17,436 nucleotides of DNA, from the NCBI GenBank assembly GCA_018969565.1, contig JAGWYC010000018.1, forward strand, positions 1 through 17,436, in the 5' to 3' direction. The translations under genes and the position numbers were made by a program. Numbering within the stretch: the stretch's first letter is position 1; each line of letters begins with the position of its first letter. The DNA is from Bacteroidota bacterium (GTDB lineage: Bacteria > Bacteroidota > Bacteroidia > NS11-12g > UBA955). Below, in pieces: positions 7,494 to 14,804 of the stretch. Under the pieces are notes generated by a model that saw nothing but the letters and a program-made list of their open reading frames with translations, made no database searches and was not told where the DNA came from.

Positions 7494-8201
7494 ATGAAAT
7501 ACAAACGCATACTACTGAAGCTCAGTGGAGAGTCGCTGATGGGAAGCCAGTCCTTTGGCATCAGCGCAGAGGTGTTGGAGCAATATGCCGCAGAAGTAAA
7601 GGCTGCCGCTGCGCTTGGCGTAGAAATAGCCGTTGTAATCGGCGGAGGGAATATCTTTCGCGGTGTAAATGGATCCAAAGGGGGTGTGGTGGATCGCGCC
7701 ACAGGCGATTACATGGGCATGCTGGCCACGGTTATCAACGCGATGGCTATTCAGGGTGCATTTGAGAAGGCCGGTCTTGTAACACGCCTGCAAACGGCTA
7801 TAAAAATGGAACAACTGGCAGAGCCGTTTATCCGTCGCCGTGCCATGCGGCACCTGGAAAAAGGGAGGGTTGTGATTTTCGGCGCCGGCACCGGGAATCC
7901 TTATTTCACTACCGATACCGCCGCCTCTCTGCGTGCGATAGAAATAGAGGCCGATGTAATCCTTAAGGGAACCCGTGTAGATGGCATCTATACCGCCGAT
8001 CCCGAAAAAGACCCCAATGCTACCCGCTTTGAATCCATCAGCTTTTCACAGGTGTATGAATTGGGATTAGAAGTAATGGATATGACCGCCATTACCCTCT
8101 GTCAGGAAAACAAGCTTCCGATTATCGTTTTTGACATGAATAAACCCGGCAATCTGAGTAAGTTACTTCAGGGTGAATCTGTTGGAACGCTTGTTTCCTG
8201 A
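7494..8201 (+). CDS. pyrH: Uridylate (UMP) kinase
   Basis: This 235-residue kinase phosphorylates UMP to UDP with ATP in pyrimidine nucleotide synthesis. It belongs to the amino-acid-kinase fold family and functions as a hexamer in known bacteria. Hallmarks are KRILLKLSGESLMG at the N-terminus, the glycine loop VVIGGGNIFRG, DYMGMLATVINA (UMP and dimer region), IFGAGTGNPYFTTDTAA (UMP phosphate contacts), VDGIYTADPEKDP and the C-terminal IIVFDMNKPGNL. Full length is present. It is separated from tsf by a terminator. The frr gene that commonly follows pyrH is not here; instead a convergent gene ends 8 nt after the pyrH stop. Confidence 0.97.
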   Translation: MKYKRILLKLSGESLMGSQSFGISAEVLEQYAAEVKAAAALGVEIAVVIGGGNIFRGVNGSKGGVVDRATGDYMGMLATVINAMAIQGAFEKAGLVTRLQTAIKMEQLAEPFIRRRAMRHLEKGRVVIFGAGTGNPYFTTDTAASLRAIEIEADVILKGTRVDGIYTADPEKDPNATRFESISFSQVYELGLEVMDMTAITLCQENKLPIIVFDMNKPGNLSKLLQGESVGTLVS

Positions 8202-8209
8202 GTGATTCA

Positions 8210-8830
8210 TTAAAAGAGGTAGGTCCAGGCCATTCGAAGTCCGGCAAGGATAAATACCACCCCCACGAATAAGTCGAGCTTATGCAGATGCGAGGGCGTT
8301 GCCCAGCGCCGCAATTGTTGCGCGGCATAGGAAATTCCGGATTCAGTCAAGAATATAGCCACTAAACCGGCTGCTGCAAATTGAACTTTCTGAGATACGC
8401 TTAAACCTGCGGTAAGGGGATTATTCAGGGCCACTAACCAGATAATCAGATTCCCCGGATTCACCAGGTTCAATAGAAAACCCCGCGTGGCACATTGGAT
8501 ATAGCTAAGGTGCTTCCTACTGTCTTCTGAGCGCGCATGAGGTGGCTTACGAAGTATCTGTATTAATCCGAGCATTACCAATGCCGTGCAACCCACCCAA
8601 GCCATGGTAACTCGATTTTTCTGATAAAAATCCGAAACAGCTTCGCTAAAGCCGAGCGCAAGTACCAGAAACAATATATCGCAAACGATTACACCGGAGG
8701 CAATGGCCACACCATGCTTATAACCCTGATGAATACTGACTTGCAGCAGAGAGAAGAACACGGTACCCAGCATCAGGCTCATGGTAAAGCCGGCGGCAAA
8801 TCCCCATAGAACCGGATGCAATGCGGCCAT
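8210..8830 (-). CDS. LysE/RhtB family transporter, probable amino acid exporter
   Basis: This 206-residue protein has about six hydrophobic segments and is an integral inner-membrane protein. The pattern is that of LysE family exporters: a first helix GFAAGFTMSLMLGTVFFSLLQ, a loop with QGYKHGVAIASGVIVCDILF, and the conserved second-half motif GFLLNLVNPGNLIIWL. The PGP motif typical of the first helix of classical members is replaced by MLGT, so it belongs to a divergent subgroup and its substrate cannot be stated. The ATG at 8830 lies 4 nt after the stop of the lipoprotein gene, pointing to co-transcription. The 3' end converges on pyrH with only 8 nt between stop codons and no evident terminator. 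Confidence 0.85.
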   Translation of the reverse strand: MAALHPVLWGFAAGFTMSLMLGTVFFSLLQVSIHQGYKHGVAIASGVIVCDILFLVLALGFSEAVSDFYQKNRVTMAWVGCTALVMLGLIQILRKPPHARSEDSRKHLSYIQCATRGFLLNLVNPGNLIIWLVALNNPLTAGLSVSQKVQFAAAGLVAIFLTESGISYAAQQLRRWATPSHLHKLDLFVGVVFILAGLRMAWTYLF

Positions 8831-8834
8831 GTCT

Positions 8835-9230
8835 TTAAATGGGTTCCAGCTTGTACTCCCAGTTGCTGTTTTTCTCGCGATACTTCAGCACCTTTTCCTT
8901 AAGCATGAGTATGGTATAACTCATTCTTCCCAGAGAATCGTATGACACATCCAGGTCTGTTCCTCCATTGTTCAACTGCCAGCTTCCGAAATACTTCTTA
9001 TTCCCAATCTGATAAATGGCGGTACCCTTATCGGTATATTCTACCACATGGTCATTGAAAATGCGGGTCGTGTCTTTAGCGTTGATGGTAACAGAAGTGA
9101 ATTGCCATTTGTTGGCAATACGTTCTTTACGCGGCCAGAAAGAAACCATTGGACCCTCTTCATACTTCTTACAAGAAGCAACGGAAAGCGCTAATGTGGC
9201 AAGAGAAGCTAGAATAATTGCTGCGCGCAT
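8835..9230 (-). CDS. Lipocalin-like lipoprotein
   Basis: This 131-residue protein has a lipoprotein signal ending at lipobox SVASC, so Cys20 is the predicted lipidated residue. The segment CKKYEEGP...RKERIANKW directly after the Cys is typical of small Bacteroidota lipocalin-like or DUF5004-like lipoproteins. The rest is strand-rich (WQFTSVTI, VVEYTDKGTAIYQ, KKYFGSWQL, YTILMLKEKVLKYR, WEYKLEPI), consistent with a small beta-barrel. The ligand is unknown. It precedes the LysE-family gene by 4 nt and follows the AIM24 gene by 34 nt. The exact -7 box in that gap suggests its own promoter. Confidence 0.75.
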   Translation of the reverse strand: MRAAIILASLATLALSVASCKKYEEGPMVSFWPRKERIANKWQFTSVTINAKDTTRIFNDHVVEYTDKGTAIYQIGNKKYFGSWQLNNGGTDLDVSYDSLGRMSYTILMLKEKVLKYREKNSNWEYKLEPI

Positions 9231-9234
9231 GGTT

Positions 9235-9242
9235 CAAAGATA
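9235..9242 (-). promoter_or_regulatory. Putative -7 box for lipoprotein-LysE operon
   Basis: Read on the minus strand the sequence is TATCTTTG, an exact match to TAnnTTTG, followed by AACC and the ATG at 9230. The expected transcription start falls at or next to the start codon, giving a leaderless mRNA. No good -33 TTG is seen, so confidence is moderate. Confidence 0.45.
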
Positions 9243-9264
9243 ACGGTGCTTACTGAGATTATGA

Positions 9265-10053
9265 TTAACTATCGCCATCCAGCAAGTTACCCAAACCGCC
9301 AAGAATACTGCCTTCTTCCTTGCGTTTGTAGGTGCCATATTCCAGAATCCTTGCCGCAAGTCGGCTAACCGGCAGCGTTTGAAGCCAAACCTTTCCCGGT
9401 CCGCGCAGGGTAGCAAAAAACAAGCCCTCGCCCCCGAAAATAGAATTCTTGATACCACCAACAAACTGTATATCATAATCCACTTCCTGAGTATAGGCCA
9501 CAATACAACCGGTATCAACTTTAAGCACCTCGCCGGGAGCCAGTTGCTTCTCCAAGATATAACCACCGGCATGCACGAACGCCATGCCGTCGCCTTCAAG
9601 CTTTTGCATGATGAACCCTTCTCCGCCAAACAAACCGGTGCCCAGTTTGCGCTGAAACTCAATGCCTATGGTCACACCTTTAGCAGCGCATAGGAAGGCA
9701 TCTTTCTGACAAATCACTTTTCCACCCATCAGGGAAAGGTCCAGCGGTATAATTTTTCCTGCATAAGGTGCCGCGAAACTTACCGTTTTCTTCGTGTGGC
9801 CCACATTGGTAAACGCGGTCATGAACAAGCTTTCACCGGTCAACATACGCTTTCCTGCGCCTACCAGTTTACTGAAAAAGCCCCCTTGTTTTTTGCTGCC
9901 ATCGCCAAAAATGGTTTCCATTTGAATACCATCCTCCATCATCATGAACGAGCCGCTTTCTGCTACAACCGTTTCTTGTGGGTCAAGTTCCACTTCCACG
10001 CACTGCATCTCTTCCCCGTAGATGCGATAGTCTATTTCGTGATTGCTGATCAT
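9265..10053 (-). CDS. TIGR00266/AIM24 family protein
   Basis: This 262-residue protein is built of repeated beta-strands and belongs to the AIM24 (TIGR00266) family. Supporting features are HEIDYRIYGEEMQCVEVELDP at the N-terminus, ETVVAESGSFMMM, GAGKRMLTGESLFMTAFTN, PLDLSLMGGKVICQKDAFL, GLFGGEGFIMQKLEGDG, FVHAGG, and FGGEGLFFATLRGPGKVWLQT with the Gly-rich end GGLGNLLD. No signal peptide is seen, so it is predicted cytosolic. Bacterial members have no firmly established activity; the yeast namesake is a mitochondrial protein. The start at 10053 is supported by family alignment and an upstream -7 box. Confidence 0.9.
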   Translation of the reverse strand: MISNHEIDYRIYGEEMQCVEVELDPQETVVAESGSFMMMEDGIQMETIFGDGSKKQGGFFSKLVGAGKRMLTGESLFMTAFTNVGHTKKTVSFAAPYAGKIIPLDLSLMGGKVICQKDAFLCAAKGVTIGIEFQRKLGTGLFGGEGFIMQKLEGDGMAFVHAGGYILEKQLAPGEVLKVDTGCIVAYTQEVDYDIQFVGGIKNSIFGGEGLFFATLRGPGKVWLQTLPVSRLAARILEYGTYKRKEEGSILGGLGNLLDGDS

Positions 10054-10060
10054 TGTGCCT

Positions 10061-10068
10061 CAAAAATA
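10061..10068 (-). promoter_or_regulatory. Putative -7 box for AIM24-family gene
   Basis: On the minus strand this reads TATTTTTG, an exact TAnnTTTG match, 7 nt before the ATG at 10053. The predicted leader is only a few nucleotides. The -33 region has no clear TTG. Confidence 0.45.
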
Positions 10069-10205
10069 CACCCACACCCGATAATGACTCATAACACTTC
10101 GCTATAAACCAACATGAGATTCGATTAATTGAAGCTTTAGAAACATGTTCTGTCGCGTTTTTCGAGGGAAATACCTTATTATCGTGCTATCAAAAATTCA
10201 GCAAC

Positions 10206-10634
10206 ATGAAAAAACTTGCACTCATCGCCGTAAGCGCCCTGTTTCTGGCCGGATGTTCCAAAGAAAAAGCTCTGGAAATGCGTCTTGATAACCAAACATG
10301 GAGCATCGCTAAATATGAATTCCAACTGAGCAACAATGGTGTGGTTGATCCCGGTCAATCTGTTTCGATTGAAAATGCGGGTACCGTAGATCTGAAGAAA
10401 GGCGGTACAGGTACATTTAAATTAACCGCTAATGGAAGCACCGATAGTTATACCATCACCAGTTGGACTACCGGTGAAGATGTTGTGAATATGGATCTTA
10501 CTGATGACGCTACCAAAGGCAAATCATCCTGGAAATTCACCGTATCAGGAAATGAAAAGAAAAAACAGGTATGGGTTCGTGAAGTTACTCAGGGAACCTT
10601 CTTGTTTAAAACCACACTAACTCTTACCCGATAA
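10206..10634 (+). CDS. Small lipoprotein, lipocalin-like
   Basis: This 142-residue protein has a textbook lipoprotein signal: MKKLALIAVSALFLAGC with lipobox LAGC and lipidated Cys17. The mature domain starts with Asn-Gln-Thr-Trp-Ser and runs as alternating strands (GTVDLKKGGTGTFKL, SYTITSWTTGEDVVNMDL, SSWKFTVSGNEKKKQVWVRE), ending TLTLTR. This is consistent with a small beta-barrel of the lipocalin type that is common in Bacteroidota. No specific ligand or family name can be given. It is a single-gene unit: it is divergent from the AIM24 gene, and a strong terminator follows. Confidence 0.78.
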   Translation: MKKLALIAVSALFLAGCSKEKALEMRLDNQTWSIAKYEFQLSNNGVVDPGQSVSIENAGTVDLKKGGTGTFKLTANGSTDSYTITSWTTGEDVVNMDLTDDATKGKSSWKFTVSGNEKKKQVWVREVTQGTFLFKTTLTLTR

Positions 10635-10653
10635 ATAAAGTTTAACTAGCTCC

Positions 10654-10686
10654 AAAAAGGCTGCCCCAATACAGGCAGCCTTTTTT
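10654..10686 (+). terminator. Intrinsic terminator after small lipoprotein gene
   Basis: A 12-bp stem pairs AAAAAGGCTGCC (10654-10665) with GGCAGCCTTTTT (10674-10685), around an 8-nt loop and with a T6 run. The A-tract on the left also makes it a plausible terminator on the opposite strand. It ends 38 nt before the start of the M16 protease gene. Confidence 0.92.
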
Positions 10687-10712
10687 CGTTTCACAGATAA
10701 ACATCAAATTTG
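10681..10712 (+). promoter_or_regulatory. Weak candidate promoter for M16 protease gene
   Basis: CAAATTTG at 10705-10712 matches TAnnTTTG except for its first base. TTTT at 10681-10684, within the terminator T-run, lies 20 nt upstream where the -33 TTTG is expected. The predicted leader to the ATG at 10725 would be about 9 nt. The call is weak because both elements are imperfect. Confidence 0.3.
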
Positions 10713-10724
10713 TTCCATTCAAAC

Positions 10725-13676
10725 ATGAACCCTAAAGGTATTTTTTCAAGGCTCAGGAATATATTTATTCCGGCATTGCTGTTCTTTTCCCACGCCCTGC
10801 AGGCGCAACAGCAACTGAACACGTATGAAACCATCCGCAGCAGCGACTGGGAATACACCTACTGGAGCAACGACCCGCTGAAAACAAGGTTCTATAAGCT
10901 GCAGAACGGGCTAACGGTCATTACGTCAGTAAATAAAACAGCACCGCGGATCCAAACGATGGTGGCGGTGAAAACCGGTAGCAAAAATGACCCCGCCGAC
11001 AATACCGGACTGGCGCATTACCTCGAGCACATGCTGTTCAAAGGCACGGATAAATACGGCACACAGGACTGGCAGAAAGAACAGGTTTTTCTGGACCAGA
11101 TAGACCTGCTTTATGACGCCTACAACCAGTCCCGTGACTCCGTAAAACGAAAACAGATCTACAGGGCTATTGATTCTGTATCTGCCCTGGCCGCTGAATA
11201 TGCCGTAGCCAACGAATACGACAAGATGTGCCAGAGCATCGGGGCCACCGGCACCAACGCGTTCACCAGCTTCGAACAAACGGTGTATATCAACGATATT
11301 CCTGCCAATGCGCTGCACCAGTGGGTATCCCTGGAAGCCGAGCGCTTCCGTAACCCGGTCCTCCGCCTGTTCCACACGGAGTTGGAAGCAGTATATGAAG
11401 AAAAAAATATTTCCCTGGACGACGACATGGACCAGGCCTGGGAAATGATGATGGCCGGTCTTTTCCGCAACCATAACTACGGGCTGCAAACCACCATCGG
11501 CACCGTAGAACACCTGAAAAATCCATCGCTAAAAGCCATTCGTGCCTATTACAGGAAATACTATGTACCCAACAACATGGCCATCATTCTGGTCGGCGAC
11601 TTTGACCCGGATGAAGCCGTAAGCATGATTGACGGCCATTTTACCGATATGCAGCCCGCGACCGTTCCCAACTATACCTACAAACCGGAACCGCCACGCG
11701 CAGCTCCCGACGTGAGGGAACTGTTCGGGCCGGAGGCTGAACAGGTGATGATAGGCTTCCGTACACCGGGAGCCGGCACTAAGGAAGCTGCCATCGCCCG
11801 ACTGGTGGACCTCATTCTGAACAATGCCGCCGCCGGTTTGATTGACCTGAACCTGGTCAAGCAGCAGAAAGTTCTTTCCGCGAACAGCATGTCTGAATCG
11901 CTGAAGGATTATGGCTTATTCCTGCTCACCGGCCGTCCCAGAGATGGACAAACGCTGGAACAAGTGCGCGACCTGCTCCTCGAACAAGTAAAACTCGTGC
12001 AGCAAGGTTCTTTCGATCCGGAATTGCTGCGCGCCATCATCCTGAACGAGGAAATCTCGGAAATTAATAACCTTAAGGACAACCAAGGCCGCGCCATGAT
12101 GCTCATGTCTGCTTTTACATCGGGACTGCGCTACGATGTTTCGCGCAACGAATTGTACACCATGAGCCGCCTCAGCAAAGAAGAAATCATGGACTTTGCG
12201 AAAGAATATCTTGGCCATGACCATGTAGAAGTGTTTAAACGCATCGGAACCCCTGCAAACAGCGCAAAAATCCAGAAACCGGAAATCAATCAGGTGGCAC
12301 TGAACCGCGACAAGCAAAGCGCCTGGACCGCTGAATGGCTTCGCGAAAAATCCGACAGCCTTAAGCCAGTATTTGTTGACTTCGATAAGGATATCACCAA
12401 ATCCAACAACAAGAACGTACCGGTCTGGTATGTAAAAAACAACGATAACCGCTTGTTTAACCTGTATTACGTGTTGGATATCGGCCAATTACACCTACGC
12501 GAACTTCCCTTTGCGCTGAACTATTTCAAGTTCCTGGGCACCACCGGAATGAACAATGAAGCCCTCAGCAAGAAATTCTACAGCCTGGGATGCAGCTACA
12601 ACATCTCCTCCGGCGAAAAGCAATCTTACATTACCCTGAGCGGCCCTGAAGAGCATTTTGATGAGGCACTGGCCTTATTTGAAGACCTCATCAATAACCC
12701 CTTGGCCGATAAAGAAGCCCTGAAGAGCCTGGTACAGCGCAGCATTCGTCAGCGCGAAGATTCCCGTCTCGACAAAGGAACCATCAGCCGCGCTTTGGGT
12801 AGTTATGCGCGCTATGGCAAGGACAATCCTTTCCGATATACCTTGAGTAATCAGGAACTGAAAGCCCTGAAACCGGAACAGTTGATTCATACCATTAAAT
12901 CCCTGAGTGCCTACCCACATAAGGTATATTACTTCGGACAACGCGAACTTCCCTCCCTGGTGCAAACCCTGGATAAACTGCATCGTATCCCAGCTAAAAG
13001 AATCCCGGTTCCTTCGGCCAAACAATTTGCAGAACGACCTCAGAACGGCAATAAAGTATTCTTCACCCATTTCGACATGGTTCAGGCTGATATACGCTGG
13101 CAGCGCCAGGCAGGAGCCTATGATATGAACATGGAGCCCTCCATCAACCTGTTCAATGAGTACTTCGGCGGAGGAATGGGTAGCGTGGTTTTTCAATCCA
13201 TCCGCGAGAGCAAAGCGCTGGCTTACAGCACATACTCCTATTTTGCAACGCCCAACGAGCCGAACAAAAACAACCAGATACTGGCTTTTGTGGGCACCCA
13301 GGCCGATAAACTGCATGAGGCCATCGCTGCCATGCAAGAACTACTGGACAGCCTGCCCATGGACGAGGCCATGCTTGGACTTGCTAAAGCTTCCATCAAA
13401 AAGAAAGTTGAATCAGAACGCGTAGTGGAAGACCAGGTGCTGTTTCAGTACGATGAGGCGCTTCGCATGGGATACAGGGAGGATATCAGAAGCAAAGTGT
13501 ACCTTGAATGCGGCAACATCTCACCTGCTGAAATACTCAGATTCCACAAGAACTACCTGAGTGGCAAGTCATACAACATTTCTGTTGTCGGCTCTAAAAA
13601 CCGCATCAAAACTAAAGAGCTGGAACGCTACGGACCGGTAGAAGTGGTACCATTGGAAACCCTCTTCCCTTATTGA
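10725..13676 (+). CDS. M16 family zinc metalloprotease (two M16 modules), secreted
   Basis: The protein has 983 residues from the ATG at 10725. The upstream in-frame TTG at 10710 was rejected because it adds residues ahead of a complete signal peptide (cleavage HALQA|Q near residue 27). The N-terminal peptidase module has the inverted zinc motif HYLEH (H98, E101, H102) and the downstream ligand E226 within ELEAVYEEKN, all intact, followed by YYRKYYVPNNMAIILVGDFD. A second, catalytically silent M16 module occupies the C-terminal half and carries GGGMGSVVFQSIRESKALAYS near residue 820. The length of about 980 residues is that of fused, pitrilysin/insulinase-like clamshell proteases with both halves in one chain. 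A role in degrading peptides in the periplasm or outside the cell is expected. DUF3108 follows after 67 nt in the same direction with no terminator. Confidence 0.94.
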   Translation: MNPKGIFSRLRNIFIPALLFFSHALQAQQQLNTYETIRSSDWEYTYWSNDPLKTRFYKLQNGLTVITSVNKTAPRIQTMVAVKTGSKNDPADNTGLAHYLEHMLFKGTDKYGTQDWQKEQVFLDQIDLLYDAYNQSRDSVKRKQIYRAIDSVSALAAEYAVANEYDKMCQSIGATGTNAFTSFEQTVYINDIPANALHQWVSLEAERFRNPVLRLFHTELEAVYEEKNISLDDDMDQAWEMMMAGLFRNHNYGLQTTIGTVEHLKNPSLKAIRAYYRKYYVPNNMAIILVGDFDPDEAVSMIDGHFTDMQPATVPNYTYKPEPPRAAPDVRELFGPEAEQVMIGFRTPGAGTKEAAIARLVDLILNNAAAGLIDLNLVKQQKVLSANSMSESLKDYGLFLLTGRPRDGQTLEQVRDLLLEQVKLVQQGSFDPELLRAIILNEEISEINNLKDNQGRAMMLMSAFTSGLRYDVSRNELYTMSRLSKEEIMDFAKEYLGHDHVEVFKRIGTPANSAKIQKPEINQVALNRDKQSAWTAEWLREKSDSLKPVFVDFDKDITKSNNKNVPVWYVKNNDNRLFNLYYVLDIGQLHLRELPFALNYFKFLGTTGMNNEALSKKFYSLGCSYNISSGEKQSYITLSGPEEHFDEALALFEDLINNPLADKEALKSLVQRSIRQREDSRLDKGTISRALGSYARYGKDNPFRYTLSNQELKALKPEQLIHTIKSLSAYPHKVYYFGQRELPSLVQTLDKLHRIPAKRIPVPSAKQFAERPQNGNKVFFTHFDMVQADIRWQRQAGAYDMNMEPSINLFNEYFGGGMGSVVFQSIRESKALAYSTYSYFATPNEPNKNNQILAFVGTQADKLHEAIAAMQELLDSLPMDEAMLGLAKASIKKKVESERVVEDQVLFQYDEALRMGYREDIRSKVYLECGNISPAEILRFHKNYLSGKSYNISVVGSKNRIKTKELERYGPVEVVPLETLFPY

Positions 13677-13743
13677 CCATAACCTGAAACCGCTTTGGAA
13701 CGGATTTTGGAATCCTAACGCTGAACCATTCAAACACTTAGCT

Positions 13744-14562
13744 ATGCATACAGGCAGGAATTTCTTGATCGCTTCTCTGGCACTGGGAATGACCCTCAGC
13801 TCCTTCAAGCACCTTGGCCCGGATTCAGTACTTGACAATGGTTTCAGTTTCCGGAAGCTTCCCAATACGGCTTTTAAGGTGGGTGAGAAACTGACCTTCC
13901 GCGCTCACTACGGGCTGATTAACGCGGCCAGAATCACCATGAGCGTGGACCCGGTGATGCAGCAAATTGGCACCCGCAAGGCATTTCTGGTGCGTACCGA
14001 GGGGGAAACCCTGAAAAGCTTCGACTGGATGTACAAGGTGCGCGATAAGTTCGACAGCTATCTCGATGAGGAATCACTGGCACCCTTACGCTACAGCATG
14101 TCAAAAAGGGAAAACAAGTACACCGCGTCAGACGCGGTTATCTATTACCACGAACAGAAGAAACTGCGCAACCTGAAAGGCGAACTCGCCATGCCGGTGT
14201 ACACCCAGGATATTGCCTCAGCTATTTATTACGCCCGCAACCTCGACTTCAGCACAGCTAAACTGAACCAGAGCTTCCCGGTGGATGTATATATGGACAA
14301 CAAGGTGTACAACCTGCAGTTTAAATTCATAGGCCGAGAAACCCTCAACACCGACATCGGCAAGGTGCGCTGCATCAAGCTTCGCCCGAAACTCGTGGTA
14401 GATCGCGTATTCAAAGACGATGACGACATGACCATCTGGGTTTCCGACGACAAAAACAAAATACCCATCCGGGTAGAAAGTGCCATCCAGGTTGGCAGCG
14501 TAAAAGTGGACATCACCGCCTACGAAAACCTGAAGAATAGCTTCGATGCCTTGTTGAAGTGA
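13744..14562 (+). CDS. DUF3108 domain protein
   Basis: This 272-residue protein has a weak N-terminal signal (MHTGRNFLIASLALGMTLSSF). The body matches DUF3108: AFKVGEKLTFRAHYGLINAARITMSV near residues 43-68, a DSYLDEESLAPLRYSM segment, and IWVSDDKNKIPIRVESAIQVGSVKVDITAYENL towards the C-terminus. Family members are exported beta-rich proteins of unknown function, common in Bacteroidota and Proteobacteria envelopes. It lies 67 nt after the M16 gene in the same orientation and may be co-transcribed. A hairpin at 14589-14616 could end the transcript. Confidence 0.87.
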   Translation: MHTGRNFLIASLALGMTLSSFKHLGPDSVLDNGFSFRKLPNTAFKVGEKLTFRAHYGLINAARITMSVDPVMQQIGTRKAFLVRTEGETLKSFDWMYKVRDKFDSYLDEESLAPLRYSMSKRENKYTASDAVIYYHEQKKLRNLKGELAMPVYTQDIASAIYYARNLDFSTAKLNQSFPVDVYMDNKVYNLQFKFIGRETLNTDIGKVRCIKLRPKLVVDRVFKDDDDMTIWVSDDKNKIPIRVESAIQVGSVKVDITAYENLKNSFDALLK

Positions 14563-14588
14563 TTCATAGAAACACGAACAAAAAGAAC

Positions 14589-14616
14589 AACGCACGGCCC
14601 ACAAGGCGGTGCGTTT
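14589..14616 (+). terminator. Hairpin, probable terminator of DUF3108 gene
   Basis: AACGCAC at 14589-14595 pairs with GTGCGTT at 14609-14615. After a G/G mismatch, GCC (14597-14599) pairs with GGC (14605-14607) around the loop CACAA. The T-run is only three bases, so termination would be modest. It lies 27 nt after the DUF3108 stop. Confidence 0.55.
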
Positions 14617-14720
14617 CATGTAACAGCAGGGCGCGGATTCGGGCCGGTCGGGCTATGCGCTGCAAGTCCTCGGCCCTGAACAGCGGGCCTGCGGGCTTTC
14701 CGCTGCTATCCCTTACGCGA
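14617..14720 (+). other. GC-rich structured non-coding element
   Basis: No coding frame is convincing here, and the segment is markedly more GC-rich than the HNH gene that follows. It can fold as a closed multi-part structure. An outer stem is AGCAG (14625-14629) with CTGCT (14703-14707), continued after a bulge by CGG (14634-14636) with CCG (14700-14702). Inside, AAGTCC (14664-14669) pairs with GGGCTT (14693-14698, one G-U), and GGCCC (14672-14676) with GGGCC (14685-14689). An alternative, mutually exclusive stem pairs GGGCCG (14641-14646) with CGGCCC (14671-14676). I recall similar GC-rich segments ending in CGCTGCTATCCCT as dispersed elements in Bacteroidota genomes, but that is unverified memory. 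It could be a dispersed repeat, a structured RNA or part of a 3' UTR. Confidence 0.45.
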
Positions 14721-14732
14721 GGGGGTCATTCC

Positions 14733-14761
14733 GTGCTGGAATTACATATTTATTCCAGTAC
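14733..14761 (+). other. Hairpin immediately upstream of the HNH gene
   Basis: GTGCTGGAAT (14733-14742) pairs with ATTCCAGTAC (14752-14761): ten base pairs with one G-U and a 9-nt loop, followed by TTTTG. The right arm runs into the -7 box at 14759-14766. It may be a weak terminator, or an operator-like inverted repeat at the HNH promoter. Confidence 0.45.
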
Positions 14762-14766
14762 TTTTG
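14759..14766 (+). promoter_or_regulatory. Putative -7 box of HNH nuclease promoter
   Basis: TACTTTTG is an exact TAnnTTTG match 38 nt before the ATG at 14805. At -33 spacing only CTG is present instead of TTG. The box overlaps the right arm of an inverted repeat, a position where a bound repressor could block transcription; that role is inference. Confidence 0.5.
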
Positions 14767-14804
14767 ATTCCATCCCTCACATTATTTAATCAGAATTAAA
14801 AACA

